Source of the DNA: JACMQX01 sp040385105
Lineage (GTDB): Bacteria > Pseudomonadota > Gammaproteobacteria > Burkholderiales > Burkholderiaceae_C
NCBI GenBank assembly: GCA_040385105.1
Contig: JAZKHY010000036.1
Location: 1 to 64,000 of the forward strand
Direction: 5' to 3'
Length of the DNA: 64,000 nucleotides
The notes below the pieces were generated by a model. It ran no database searches, had not been told where the DNA came from, and worked only from the letters and a program-made list of their open reading frames with translations. A program made the translations under genes and the position numbers. Below are positions 8,366 to 15,444 of the stretch, piece after piece; the stretch's first letter is position 1, and every line of letters starts with the position of its first letter.

Positions 8366-8665
8366 ATGAAAAAGCTTATCGAGCCAGCGGGTCGTCCGCA
8401 CATTTACTGCGCAAAGTGCCGGACGGATGTCGTGCTTCCCTCTGCAGTTCCCGAAAGTGAAGCTGCGGCGCTTGCTGCTTTGTGCCGCCAGGACGCGATG
8501 CAGGCAATACGCCTGGCCCACAGCAAGTATTCACTCGATTTAAGGGAGTCGAAGGCGTTGATACTGCACATCACGCGCGTGAAGGGGGCGTGCAATCGTT
8601 GCGCGCGGCCGGTTGTTGCGCGGGAGTCGGCCTGCACTTGCCGTTCATTCAATCTTGACTGGTGA
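8366..8665 (+). CDS. Small Cys-rich protein, zinc-ribbon-like, unknown function
   Basis: This 99-residue protein has two cysteine clusters. The first is YCAKCRTDV near residue 14, and the second, CNRCARPV, is followed by CTC near the C-terminus. Together they could bind one or two zinc ions. The middle (residues 38-66, DAMQAIRLAHSKYSLDLRES and following) resembles the helix pair of the ribosomal L7/L12 C-terminal domain, where small bacterial proteins often carry such a module. The start at 8366 (MKKLIEPAGR) was chosen because the longer frame would run back into the NYN gene; no strong ribosome-binding site is visible. It lies between palindromes P1 and P2. The function is unknown. Confidence 0.55.
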   Translation: MKKLIEPAGRPHIYCAKCRTDVVLPSAVPESEAAALAALCRQDAMQAIRLAHSKYSLDLRESKALILHITRVKGACNRCARPVVARESACTCRSFNLDW

Positions 8666-8694
8666 GCCGCCTCGACCCTCGCATACCGACCTTC

Positions 8695-8721
8695 TTTGAG
8701 ATCACAAACTGTGATCTCAAA
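8695..8721. repeat. Palindrome P2 of a four-member family
   Basis: A 27-bp inverted repeat with 12-bp perfect arms (TTTGAGATCACA and TGTGATCTCAAA) around a 3-nt centre AAC. Compared with P1 it carries a G-to-A change in the left arm and the matching C-to-T change in the right arm, so the symmetry is kept. It sits in the 63-bp gap between two convergent genes. Confidence 0.85.
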
Positions 8722-8728
8722 CGCCGAT

Positions 8729-9010
8729 TTACGTTGGGTCTGACGCTTTCAGATTGGGGAATTTTACCTTCCGGGCTTTGGACCAGTCCAAGTACTCCGT
8801 GGAGTCGTGGCTTTCCCAGAACTCGCGCTCTTGTGCTTCGTTGTCGAAGACGGGAATTGCCGGCAGCTCACGCATGCACTCTCTCGAAGGTTGCGGCAGA
8901 TCAACGTCTCCCAGCGATACGAAGCGACTCCGAATGCTCTTGAGCATTGCTTCACTGTCAGAAGGGGTCTGCCGGTTTGCATCGTCTATGGGCTTGTTGG
9001 ACTTGGGCAT
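8729..9010 (-). CDS. CopG-type antitoxin, no toxin gene adjacent
   Basis: This 93-residue protein has the signature of the CopG antitoxin family (Pfam CopG_antitoxin, related to BrnA-type partners): EREFWESHDSTEYLDWSKAR followed by FPNLKASDPT at the C-terminus. The start at 9010 (MPKSNKPIDD) is supported by GGAGGAG seven bases upstream on the minus strand. Upstream lies a gap with palindromes P3 and P4, where an autoregulated promoter would be expected. No BrnT/HigB-like toxin frame is found on either side, so the antitoxin looks orphaned or works with a distant partner. The N-terminal 30 residues are polar and unstructured-looking. Confidence 0.75.
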   Translation of the reverse strand: MPKSNKPIDDANRQTPSDSEAMLKSIRSRFVSLGDVDLPQPSRECMRELPAIPVFDNEAQEREFWESHDSTEYLDWSKARKVKFPNLKASDPT

Positions 9011-9067
9011 GTTCAGCTCCTCCATGAGGAGTCTACTTCCTGTCGGGCAGAAGGTTTTTTTGGAATC

Positions 9068-9094
9068 GAGGTGGTCACAAACTGTGACCACCTC
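9068..9094. repeat. Palindrome P3 of a four-member family
   Basis: A 27-bp inverted repeat with 12-bp perfect arms (GAGGTGGTCACA and TGTGACCACCTC) around AAC. The inner seven bases equal those of P1 while the outer five differ in both arms together. It lies 57 bp upstream of the antitoxin start and only 14 bp from P4. Confidence 0.85.
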
Positions 9095-9108
9095 TGCGGG
9101 AATCGGTC

Positions 9109-9135
9109 TTTGAGGTCGCAATTTGCGACCTCAAA
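9109..9135. repeat. Palindrome P4 of a four-member family
   Basis: A 27-bp inverted repeat with 13-bp perfect arms (TTTGAGGTCGCAA and TTGCGACCTCAAA) around one T. It differs from P1 by an A-to-G change in the left arm and the compensating T-to-C change in the right arm. It lies in the divergent gap between the antitoxin and the serine hydrolase. Confidence 0.85.
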
Positions 9136-9189
9136 CGCCATTACAGTGCGGCTCCCCGAAATTTCGAAATGAGGGATGATCCATCCGCC

Positions 9190-10191
9190 ATGAACCTGTC
9201 ATCCCACCTCCATTCCCTGCTCGCCACCCACCCGGTCATAGGCGCCACACTCGCCGTCATCCGCAACGGCGCTGTCGCAGAAATCGCCGCCGCCGGCATC
9301 AAAGACGCCTCCACCGCCGACCCCGTCACCCCCCAAACCATCTTCGACGCCGTCTCCCTCAGCAAACCCGTGGCCGCCTGGGCTGCGCTGCAGCTGGCCG
9401 ACGCGGGCGTGCTGGACCTGGACGAGCCTGTCTGCCATTACGCCCGCCGCATCGTGCCGGACGATCCGTTGTCCGCGCTCATCACTGCCCGCCACCTGCT
9501 CACGCATACCGCCGGCCTGCAGAACACGCGGGAGAAGGACGAGGTGCTGCGCATGTACTTCGCGCCCGGCGCCTGGGCCAGCTACTCCAGCATGGGCATC
9601 ATGTACCTGCAGGCGGCCATGGAGGCGCGCACGGGCGAGCCGTTCGAGGCGACGATGCGGCGCCTGGTGTTCGAGCCGCTGGACATGCGCTCGTCCAGCT
9701 ATGTGTGGCAGGAGCGCTTCGACGCCGACTTTGCGCGGCCGCATGACGATGGCCAGCCAATTGACAAGCATCGCCCGTCTGGCGCCTTTGCGTCGTATTC
9801 GCTGCAGACCACGGCGGGTGACTACGCCGCCTTTGTGGCGGCCGTGCTCAGGGGCGACGGCTTGAAGGAATCAACCTGGCGGGACTGGTTCGTGGTGCAG
9901 GGCCATGCGCCCAAAGGCGCAGCCGTTCACCTGGAGAGCACGCCACCCGAGACGGAGCCCGATGTCGGCTGGGGCCTGGGCTGGGGCGTGGAGCCCAGTA
10001 CAGGCTGCTTCTTCCAGTGGGGCAAGCGCGAGGGCGTGCGGTCCTTCGTCATGGGCAGCGTGGCGGAGCAGGCGGGATTTGTGCTGCTGACCAACAGCAA
10101 CACCGGGCTGCGGCTGGTGAGGGAGCTGGCGGCGGAGGTGTTGCCGGGGGAGCATGCAGTTGTTGACTGGCTGGCTTGCGTGACGGAGTAG
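9190..10191 (+). CDS. Serine hydrolase, class C beta-lactamase family
   Basis: This protein of about 333 residues has the beta-lactamase/penicillin-binding-like fold used by esterases, D-peptidases and lactamases. The nucleophile motif SxxK is SLSKP near residue 58. The second motif is YSS in ASYSSMGIMYLQ near residue 138 (Tyr-x-Ser/Asn). HLLTHTAGL is the usual landmark between them. No signal peptide is seen, so a cytoplasmic esterase-type role is more likely than a lactamase. A longer start at 9169 (MRDDPSAMNL) is possible; neither has a clear ribosome-binding site. It is the first gene after the accessory island. The substrate is unknown. Confidence 0.85.
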   Translation: MNLSSHLHSLLATHPVIGATLAVIRNGAVAEIAAAGIKDASTADPVTPQTIFDAVSLSKPVAAWAALQLADAGVLDLDEPVCHYARRIVPDDPLSALITARHLLTHTAGLQNTREKDEVLRMYFAPGAWASYSSMGIMYLQAAMEARTGEPFEATMRRLVFEPLDMRSSSYVWQERFDADFARPHDDGQPIDKHRPSGAFASYSLQTTAGDYAAFVAAVLRGDGLKESTWRDWFVVQGHAPKGAAVHLESTPPETEPDVGWGLGWGVEPSTGCFFQWGKREGVRSFVMGSVAEQAGFVLLTNSNTGLRLVRELAAEVLPGEHAVVDWLACVTE

Positions 10192-10228
10192 CGATACCAT
10201 CTGCCATCAATAACAAGAAAGGCTGCAT

Positions 10229-11515
10229 ATGACAGACCGCATCCACGACCTCGCCATCATCGGTGGCGGCATTGCAGGCCTGATCCATCTCCACTACGCG
10301 CAGCAGGCGCAGCTGGACGTGGTGCTGCTGGAGGGCCGCGACCAGGTGGGCGGCCTCTGGCGTTCACTGCCAGCGTGGCAGGACATCCAGATATGCCCCG
10401 CTGACTGGACGGTGGGCGACCTGCCGCTGGCAGGGCCGATGCAGCCGCAGATCCTGGCCAACATCGAGGCCTGGGTTGACCGCTTCGACCTCTCGGGCGG
10501 CCTGCGGCTCGGCAGCCCCGTGAGCAACGCGCGCCACAACGGCAACTGCTGGCTGCTCGACACGCCGCAGGGCACGGTGAGCGCGCGGCATCTTGTGGTG
10601 GCCACCGGTGCCCACAACCGCCCCGTTGTTCCCGCGGTTCATCGACAAGGCAGCACGGTGCGCGAGCTCCACTCCAGTGCCCTGCGCGACCCGGCTGAGC
10701 TGTCAGGCCGCACGGTGCTGGTGGTGGGTGGAGGCGCCTCGGCGCTTGACCTGCTGGACCAGTGCGTTGAAAACAAGGCGCGGCGCATCCTGTGGGCGCA
10801 TCGGGGCATGCGCTGGTTCACGCCCACCACCAAGCCCAAGGCTGTTGCCGGCAGTATCAGGCCGCTGGCCCGCATGCAGGCCTCGGGCATGCCGGTGGCG
10901 CAGCAGAATGCAATGATCAATGCGGACCTGAGCGGCCGCTACGAGAAGTTCGGCATCCAGGCCATCCGGCCGGAACGCCCGCTGGACCTGCGGCACGACC
11001 AGCTCGTCCCGGGCCGCGCACGGATGCTTGCGCACTTTGGAGACATTGAACGGCATGCCGCAACTGTCACAGCCATCGAAGGTGGCGAGGTGGTTCTTTC
11101 CAGTCAGCAGCGCCTGGCGGTTGACCATGTCCTGTGGGGCACGGGCTATGAAACCGACTTGTCGTACTTTGCAGACGAGCGCATCGCTTCAACGCGCAGC
11201 ATCCCGGCGCTGGTGCAGCGCTGCGCCTGTGTGTTCCGCAGCATCGACGCGCCCGACCTTTATTTCCCGGATGTCGGGCTGGAGGGTGTGGGTGCAACCT
11301 GCTGGGCGTTTGCCATCGGTGCCCGGACGGTGATGTCCCACATCCGCGGGACTGCCCGGCTCGACATGGTGCCCACCCCCCACCGCCTGAACCACCTCGA
11401 CCTGGTGCAACACCTGGTGGAGCGCGACCCGGCCGCCGGCGGGGCGGATGCCTGGAAGCAGATGCAGCAGATGGCCATGACGCTGCCTGACGACCAGCCC
11501 TATCCGCTTCCGTGA
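10229..11515 (+). CDS. FAD-dependent oxidoreductase, flavin monooxygenase-like
   Basis: This 428-residue flavoprotein shows two Rossmann dinucleotide sites: AIIGGGIAGLIHLHYAQQ at residues 8-25 (FAD) and VLVVGGGASALDLLDQ near residue 165 (NADPH). VVLLEGRDQVGGLWRSLPAW near residue 31 is the VGGxW block of flavin-containing and Baeyer-Villiger-like monooxygenases. LVVATGAHNRP near 118 and LWGTGYETDLSYF near 300 are the ATG motifs. This organisation points to an NADPH-dependent hydroxylase or N-oxygenase. The complete FMO fingerprint FxGxxxHxxxY is not obvious, so the reaction is open. A ribosome-binding GAAAGG lies ten bases upstream. Confidence 0.85.
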   Translation: MTDRIHDLAIIGGGIAGLIHLHYAQQAQLDVVLLEGRDQVGGLWRSLPAWQDIQICPADWTVGDLPLAGPMQPQILANIEAWVDRFDLSGGLRLGSPVSNARHNGNCWLLDTPQGTVSARHLVVATGAHNRPVVPAVHRQGSTVRELHSSALRDPAELSGRTVLVVGGGASALDLLDQCVENKARRILWAHRGMRWFTPTTKPKAVAGSIRPLARMQASGMPVAQQNAMINADLSGRYEKFGIQAIRPERPLDLRHDQLVPGRARMLAHFGDIERHAATVTAIEGGEVVLSSQQRLAVDHVLWGTGYETDLSYFADERIASTRSIPALVQRCACVFRSIDAPDLYFPDVGLEGVGATCWAFAIGARTVMSHIRGTARLDMVPTPHRLNHLDLVQHLVERDPAAGGADAWKQMQQMAMTLPDDQPYPLP

Positions 11516-11542
11516 ACCCGCTTGACGCCCCTTTACCGCCCC

Positions 11543-11884
11543 TTACCGCTTCTTCTCCCTCCCCCGCCCCGCCTCCAGCTCCCGCGCCAGCTTCCACGCC
11601 GCCGCGTCGTCCCGCACCCACTCCCCGTCGCGCCGATAGGTGCAGGTGGCGGCGTTGCTGCCGTTGCGCAGGTCGCCTGTGAAGCGGTAGGTCACCACGT
11701 AGTAGGTGGCGTAGTTGCCCAGCGCGGAGAAGCTCACGGCCTTGACCTTGAGGTCCTGCGGGACCAGCAGCGCCAGGCGCTGGAGGCAGTCGGCCTCCAC
11801 CCGCGCCTGCGACAGGCCGGATTGCGCCAGCGTGGCCGCAGGCAGTGCGCAACAGAATGCAAGGCAGGCGAGGTGTCGTCTCAT
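11543..11884 (-). CDS. Small secreted protein, unknown function
   Basis: This 113-residue protein has a clear Sec signal peptide (MRRHLACLAFCCALPAATLAQS, cleavage after ALAQ or nearby) and a mature domain of about 90 residues with strands (VKAVSFSALGNYATYYVVTY) and a basic end (ELEAGRGREKKR). Two cysteines (ADCLQR, AATCTYRR) could form a disulfide in the periplasm. I do not recognise the family. The frame is open further upstream, but the start at 11884 gives the signal peptide and leaves a 21-bp divergent gap to the GNAT gene, so the longer version is unlikely. Confidence 0.65.
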   Translation of the reverse strand: MRRHLACLAFCCALPAATLAQSGLSQARVEADCLQRLALLVPQDLKVKAVSFSALGNYATYYVVTYRFTGDLRNGSNAATCTYRRDGEWVRDDAAAWKLARELEAGRGREKKR

Positions 11885-11905
11885 GCCTGCATTTTCACCC
11901 GTAAG

Positions 11906-12442
11906 ATGGCCATCATGAAGAAGAAAACAGCAACAGGCATCGCCATCACCCCCGCCAACGTCAGCGACGTGCCGCTCATCCTCGGCTTCATCCGCGAGCT
12001 GGCCATTTACGAGAAGGCCGAGCATGAAGTCGTGGCCGGCGAGGCGGAAATCCGCCGTTCGCTGTTCGGCGAAAAGCCCCGTGCCCATGCGCTGATGTGT
12101 CGGGTTGACGGCGTGCCTTGCGGCTTTGCCATTTACTTCTTCAACTACTCCACCTGGCAGGGCCGGCAGGGCCTTTACCTGGAAGACCTGTATGTCTCGC
12201 CGGCCCACCGCCACGCGGGCGCCGGCAAGGCCATGCTGCAGCATCTGGCGCGCATCGCGGTGGCCAACGAGTGCGGGCGCTTTGAGTGGAGCGTGCTCGA
12301 CTGGAACGAGCCGGCCATCCGCTTCTACAAGGGCATTGGGGCCGTGGCCATGGATGAATGGGTGCGCTACCGCCTGGCGGGGCAGGCGCTGGCAGACTTT
12401 GCGGGCGGCGGCGGGTCGCCCGCGCCGGCTGTCGCCACATAA
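11906..12442 (+). CDS. GNAT-family N-acetyltransferase
   Basis: This is a 178-residue acetyl-CoA-dependent acetyltransferase. The acetyl-CoA loop lies in YLEDLYVSPAHRHAGAGKAM (motif A, with R/Q-x-x-G-x-G/A replaced by RHAGAGKA). It is followed by WSVLDWNEPAIRFYKGIGA (motif B). This pattern resembles diamine or thialysine acetyltransferases of the SSAT2-like group, where the same WxVLDWNxxxxxFY stretch is typical, so a small amine substrate is plausible. A second in-frame ATG at 11915 (MKKKTATG) is an equally possible start. Its 3' end overlaps the convergent SnoaL-like gene by about 75 bp. Confidence 0.87.
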   Translation: MAIMKKKTATGIAITPANVSDVPLILGFIRELAIYEKAEHEVVAGEAEIRRSLFGEKPRAHALMCRVDGVPCGFAIYFFNYSTWQGRQGLYLEDLYVSPAHRHAGAGKAMLQHLARIAVANECGRFEWSVLDWNEPAIRFYKGIGAVAMDEWVRYRLAGQALADFAGGGGSPAPAVAT

Positions 12443-12822
12443 AGCTCGCCCTGGATGCGCCAGCCAGCCTCTGTCCGGACCCACTGCGCCATGTAGCGCC
12501 CGCGCAGTTCGATGGGCCCCTGGGGCTCCGTCCAGCTGCCCGCCCAGTCACCTTCCTCGCAGGCCATGCCCCAGGCTTGCATGACGGCGACCGCCGAGGG
12601 TGTGCGGACCCACACCGTGTCGGGCCGGCGCGCAAACTGGGCGATGTAGAAGCTGCGGTTGGCCTCTGCCCCCGCGAGCTGGGCGGAGGTCGAGCCCAGC
12701 ACATGGATGTTGTCCATCCAGTGGCAGGCGATGGCATCAATGTCCTTGCGCGCGATCGCCAGGTTGGAGGCCGCGCGTGCGCTGCGGATCAGTGCCTCGT
12801 CGGAGACTGCCTCCATACTCAT
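12367..12822 (-). CDS. SnoaL/DUF4440-like NTF2-fold protein
   Basis: This 151-residue protein fits the NTF2-like cone fold: an N-terminal helix pair (LIRSARAASNLAIARKDIDA), a conserved WMDNIHVLGSTSAQLAG stretch, and strands ending in GWRIQGELYVAT. Members often bind or transform small hydrophobic molecules, but many have no known activity. The last ~25 residues overlap the GNAT gene on the other strand. The ATG at 12822 overlaps the TGA of the upstream amidohydrolase (ATGA), so the two are one operon on the minus strand and this protein may act in the same pathway. Confidence 0.75.
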   Translation of the reverse strand: MSMEAVSDEALIRSARAASNLAIARKDIDAIACHWMDNIHVLGSTSAQLAGAEANRSFYIAQFARRPDTVWVRTPSAVAVMQAWGMACEEGDWAGSWTEPQGPIELRGRYMAQWVRTEAGWRIQGELYVATAGAGDPPPPAKSASACPARR

Positions 12823-14282
12823 GCCGCCGCCTTGTCCCTGCGTGTGATCACCTGCCCGCTGCGTGCGCCGCTGTGCGCTCCGCCGTGCCAGGTGATGGTG
12901 CCGTTGACGATGACGGTGTCGATGCCTTGCGCCGCCTGGGCCGGCGCCTCGTAGCTCGCGGTGTCGCGGACGGTCAGTGCATCAAAGACCACCACGTCGG
13001 CATGCTGCCCCACCTTGAGCGTGCCCCGGCCCTGCAGGCCGAAGTTGCGGGCGGTCAGGCCGGTCATCTTCCACACGGCGGTCTCCAGCGGGAAAAGGCC
13101 GATGTCGCGGCTGTAGTGGCCGAGCACGCGCGGGAAGGTGCCCCACAGGCGCGGGTGCGGCTTGTCGCCCAGCGGGATGCCGTCGGAGCCGATCATGGTG
13201 TCGTCAAACGCCAGCACCCGCTGCACGTCGTCTTCGTCCATCATGAAATAGATGGCGGTGCCGGGCTGCAGCCGGAGCGCCGCCTCTTCCTTGGCCACGC
13301 CCCAATCTTTCGCAATGTCGGCCAGGTCGCGGCCGGCGCATTCCGGGTGCGGCTCGCTGCTGGCAATGAGCACGCGGCCGTCCAGCATGCCGCGGTCAGT
13401 GCGGATCATGGTGGAGCCTGCGGTGTAGGGGTAGCAGTCGAGCGACACGCACTGGTGCTTCATCGTCTCTTTGATGAGCGGCAGCGTCACCTTGGTCTTG
13501 CCGAAGTTGAGTGCATGCATGGCCTTGTGGTGCGACAGCACCACCGGCACGCCGAGCGCGCGGCCAATGGCAAAGCTTTCTTCCATCGCTTCCATGATTT
13601 TGTCGGACTCATCGCGCATATGCGTCACATACAGCGCCCCGCGCTCGGCCAACGGCCGGCCCACCTCGATGATCTCTTCCATCGTCGCCTGCGTGGCTGT
13701 GGCGTAGAAGGTGCCGGTGGACATGCCGATCGCGCCGGCCTGCATCGCTTCTTCCACCAGTGCACGCATGGCGGTTGCCTCGGCTTCTGTGGCCGGCCTT
13801 TGCAGGTCGCTCATCGTCACCGCGCGAAGGGTCGAGTGGCCGACCATGGCGGCCACATTCACCGACGAGGGGCTGGCACGCAGCGCATCGAGGTAGGCGC
13901 GGAAGGTGGTGAAGCGGCCCTCGGCGGGCGCGTCGATCAGGTTCAGCGGCATCGGCAGGTCCATGTCGGCGCGCAGCGGTGCCGCGCTGACGCCGCAATT
14001 GCCGGTGATCACGGTGGTGACGCCCTGCGAGACCTTGAACGGCATGGCTGCGCTGGACAGCACCGCCTGGTCGTCATGCGTGTGCGAGTCGATGAAGCCG
14101 GGCGCGACGATGCGGCCGGTGGCATCCAGCGTGCGGCCGGCGGTGGCATGGCGCAGGTCGCCGATGGCAGCGATGAGGCCGTTGCTGATGCCGACATCGG
14201 CATCAAAGCGCGGCGCCTTGGTGCCGTCAATGACGGTGCCGCCGTGGATCAGCAAGTCGAAATGGGTGGGAGGCTTGTTCAT
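12819..14282 (-). CDS. Amidohydrolase, N-acyl-D-amino-acid deacylase (D-aminoacylase) family
   Basis: This 487-residue metal-dependent amidohydrolase would remove an acyl group from the nitrogen of a D-amino acid or similar amide. The metal ligands are visible: IDSHTHDDQ near residue 66, the cysteine in ITGNCGVSAAPL near 95, YVTHMRDESD near 220, VVLSHHKAMH near 250, and GSDGIP near 370. The order and spacing match D-aminoacylase. The start at 14282 (MNKPPTHFDLLIHGGTVIDG) gives the family N-terminus. It is divergent from a LysR gene and overlaps a SnoaL-like gene downstream. It may belong with the nearby isonitrile hydratase cluster (see findings). Confidence 0.88.
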   Translation of the reverse strand: MNKPPTHFDLLIHGGTVIDGTKAPRFDADVGISNGLIAAIGDLRHATAGRTLDATGRIVAPGFIDSHTHDDQAVLSSAAMPFKVSQGVTTVITGNCGVSAAPLRADMDLPMPLNLIDAPAEGRFTTFRAYLDALRASPSSVNVAAMVGHSTLRAVTMSDLQRPATEAEATAMRALVEEAMQAGAIGMSTGTFYATATQATMEEIIEVGRPLAERGALYVTHMRDESDKIMEAMEESFAIGRALGVPVVLSHHKAMHALNFGKTKVTLPLIKETMKHQCVSLDCYPYTAGSTMIRTDRGMLDGRVLIASSEPHPECAGRDLADIAKDWGVAKEEAALRLQPGTAIYFMMDEDDVQRVLAFDDTMIGSDGIPLGDKPHPRLWGTFPRVLGHYSRDIGLFPLETAVWKMTGLTARNFGLQGRGTLKVGQHADVVVFDALTVRDTASYEAPAQAAQGIDTVIVNGTITWHGGAHSGARSGQVITRRDKAAA

Positions 14283-14450
14283 GGGTGAGTCGTTTTGCAC
14301 AACGCCCATTCTGCGCAACGCCACGCGCAGGCAAGCGACAAAAGGCAGCTTCTATCCGCCAAACAGGCCAGGCATGGCCGCAAGCCGGGACCGGTCCGCA
14401 CGGGGATGGCTCACAATCGCTTTGCATTCACCCCCACGGAAGGCACGTCG

Positions 14451-15341
14451 ATGAAATTCAGCCAGTTGCGCGCATTCCTCAGCGTGGTCGAACATGGAAG
14501 CATTCGCGGCGCCGCCCGTGCCCTGGGCCTGACCCAACCCGCCGTCACCCAGTCGATGCGCGAGCTTGAAGCCTCACTCGACGTACCCCTGCTGCAGCGC
14601 GGGACGGCCGGCGTCGAGCTGACGGTCTATGGCAAGTCCCTGGCGCGCCGGGCCAACGTGATCGAGAGCGAGATGGAGCGTGCCGTGGCCGAGATCCATG
14701 GCATCCGCGATGGCAGCTCGGGCCTGATCAACATTGCCATCTCGACGGCCGTCGCGCTGCAGATCCTGCCGAAGGCATTTGCCCGCTTCCGCCTCAGGTT
14801 TCCCCATGTGGAAGTGAGGCTCAACGAGGCCTCCATCCCCAACACGCTGCCCCGCCTCCTGGATGGCTCATGCGACTACATGATCTCCCATGTGCTGCCG
14901 GACACGCTCGGCGACTGGCATGCCGAGCGCATCTACCAGGCCTCGATGATCGGTGCCGCGCGTATCGGCCACCCTGTGTTGTCGGCCGCAAGCATCGATG
15001 AGTTCGCGGGCTGGGAATGGCTGCTGCCCTATGACGATGAGAGCGCGCCAGGCCTGGTGCGCCAGTTGTTCGCCACAACCCCGATGCCTGCGCCGAAAAG
15101 GGTGGTTCGATGCACTTCGTCGGCGATGGCCTTGAAGATGGTGGGCGCGTCCGACCTGTTGAGCGTCTTTGTGGACACGATGGAAAAGGACGAATTCCCC
15201 CACTACGGGATCGCACGGATTCCCTTGCTTGGCTCGCTCGCCGCACTGGACATCTGTGTGATCTCCCGCCCTGGCTCGGTGTTCACGCCTGCCGCCGAGA
15301 ACTTCCTGGATTGCCTCCGGAAGGAGGGCGCTTTCAGCTGA
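14451..15341 (+). CDS. LysR-family transcriptional regulator
   Basis: This 296-residue LysR regulator has the winged helix at the N-terminus (GSIRGAARALGLTQPAVTQS, then MRELEASLDVPLLQR) and a ligand-binding domain from about residue 90 (GLINIAISTAVALQILPKAF). The start at 14451 (MKFSQLRAFLSVVEHG) is preferred over an upstream frame. It is divergent from the D-aminoacylase-like gene and lies upstream of the DUF2817/isonitrile hydratase genes. It could control either side; the ligand is unknown. Confidence 0.93.
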   Translation: MKFSQLRAFLSVVEHGSIRGAARALGLTQPAVTQSMRELEASLDVPLLQRGTAGVELTVYGKSLARRANVIESEMERAVAEIHGIRDGSSGLINIAISTAVALQILPKAFARFRLRFPHVEVRLNEASIPNTLPRLLDGSCDYMISHVLPDTLGDWHAERIYQASMIGAARIGHPVLSAASIDEFAGWEWLLPYDDESAPGLVRQLFATTPMPAPKRVVRCTSSAMALKMVGASDLLSVFVDTMEKDEFPHYGIARIPLLGSLAALDICVISRPGSVFTPAAENFLDCLRKEGAFS

Positions 15342-15444
15342 CAAGCGGTGCTTATCACCCCCCAATAATTCTTGTCTTTCGCACCTCGTTTCCAACACCT
15401 AGTATTGCGGCGCACACAGCGTCAGCAACCAAGGAAACGAGCAG

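Noticed and set aside
8294..9135. CRISPR-like array from repeated palindromes
   Set aside because: Only four copies, irregular spacing of about 400, 370 and 40 bp, genes between them and no cas genes.
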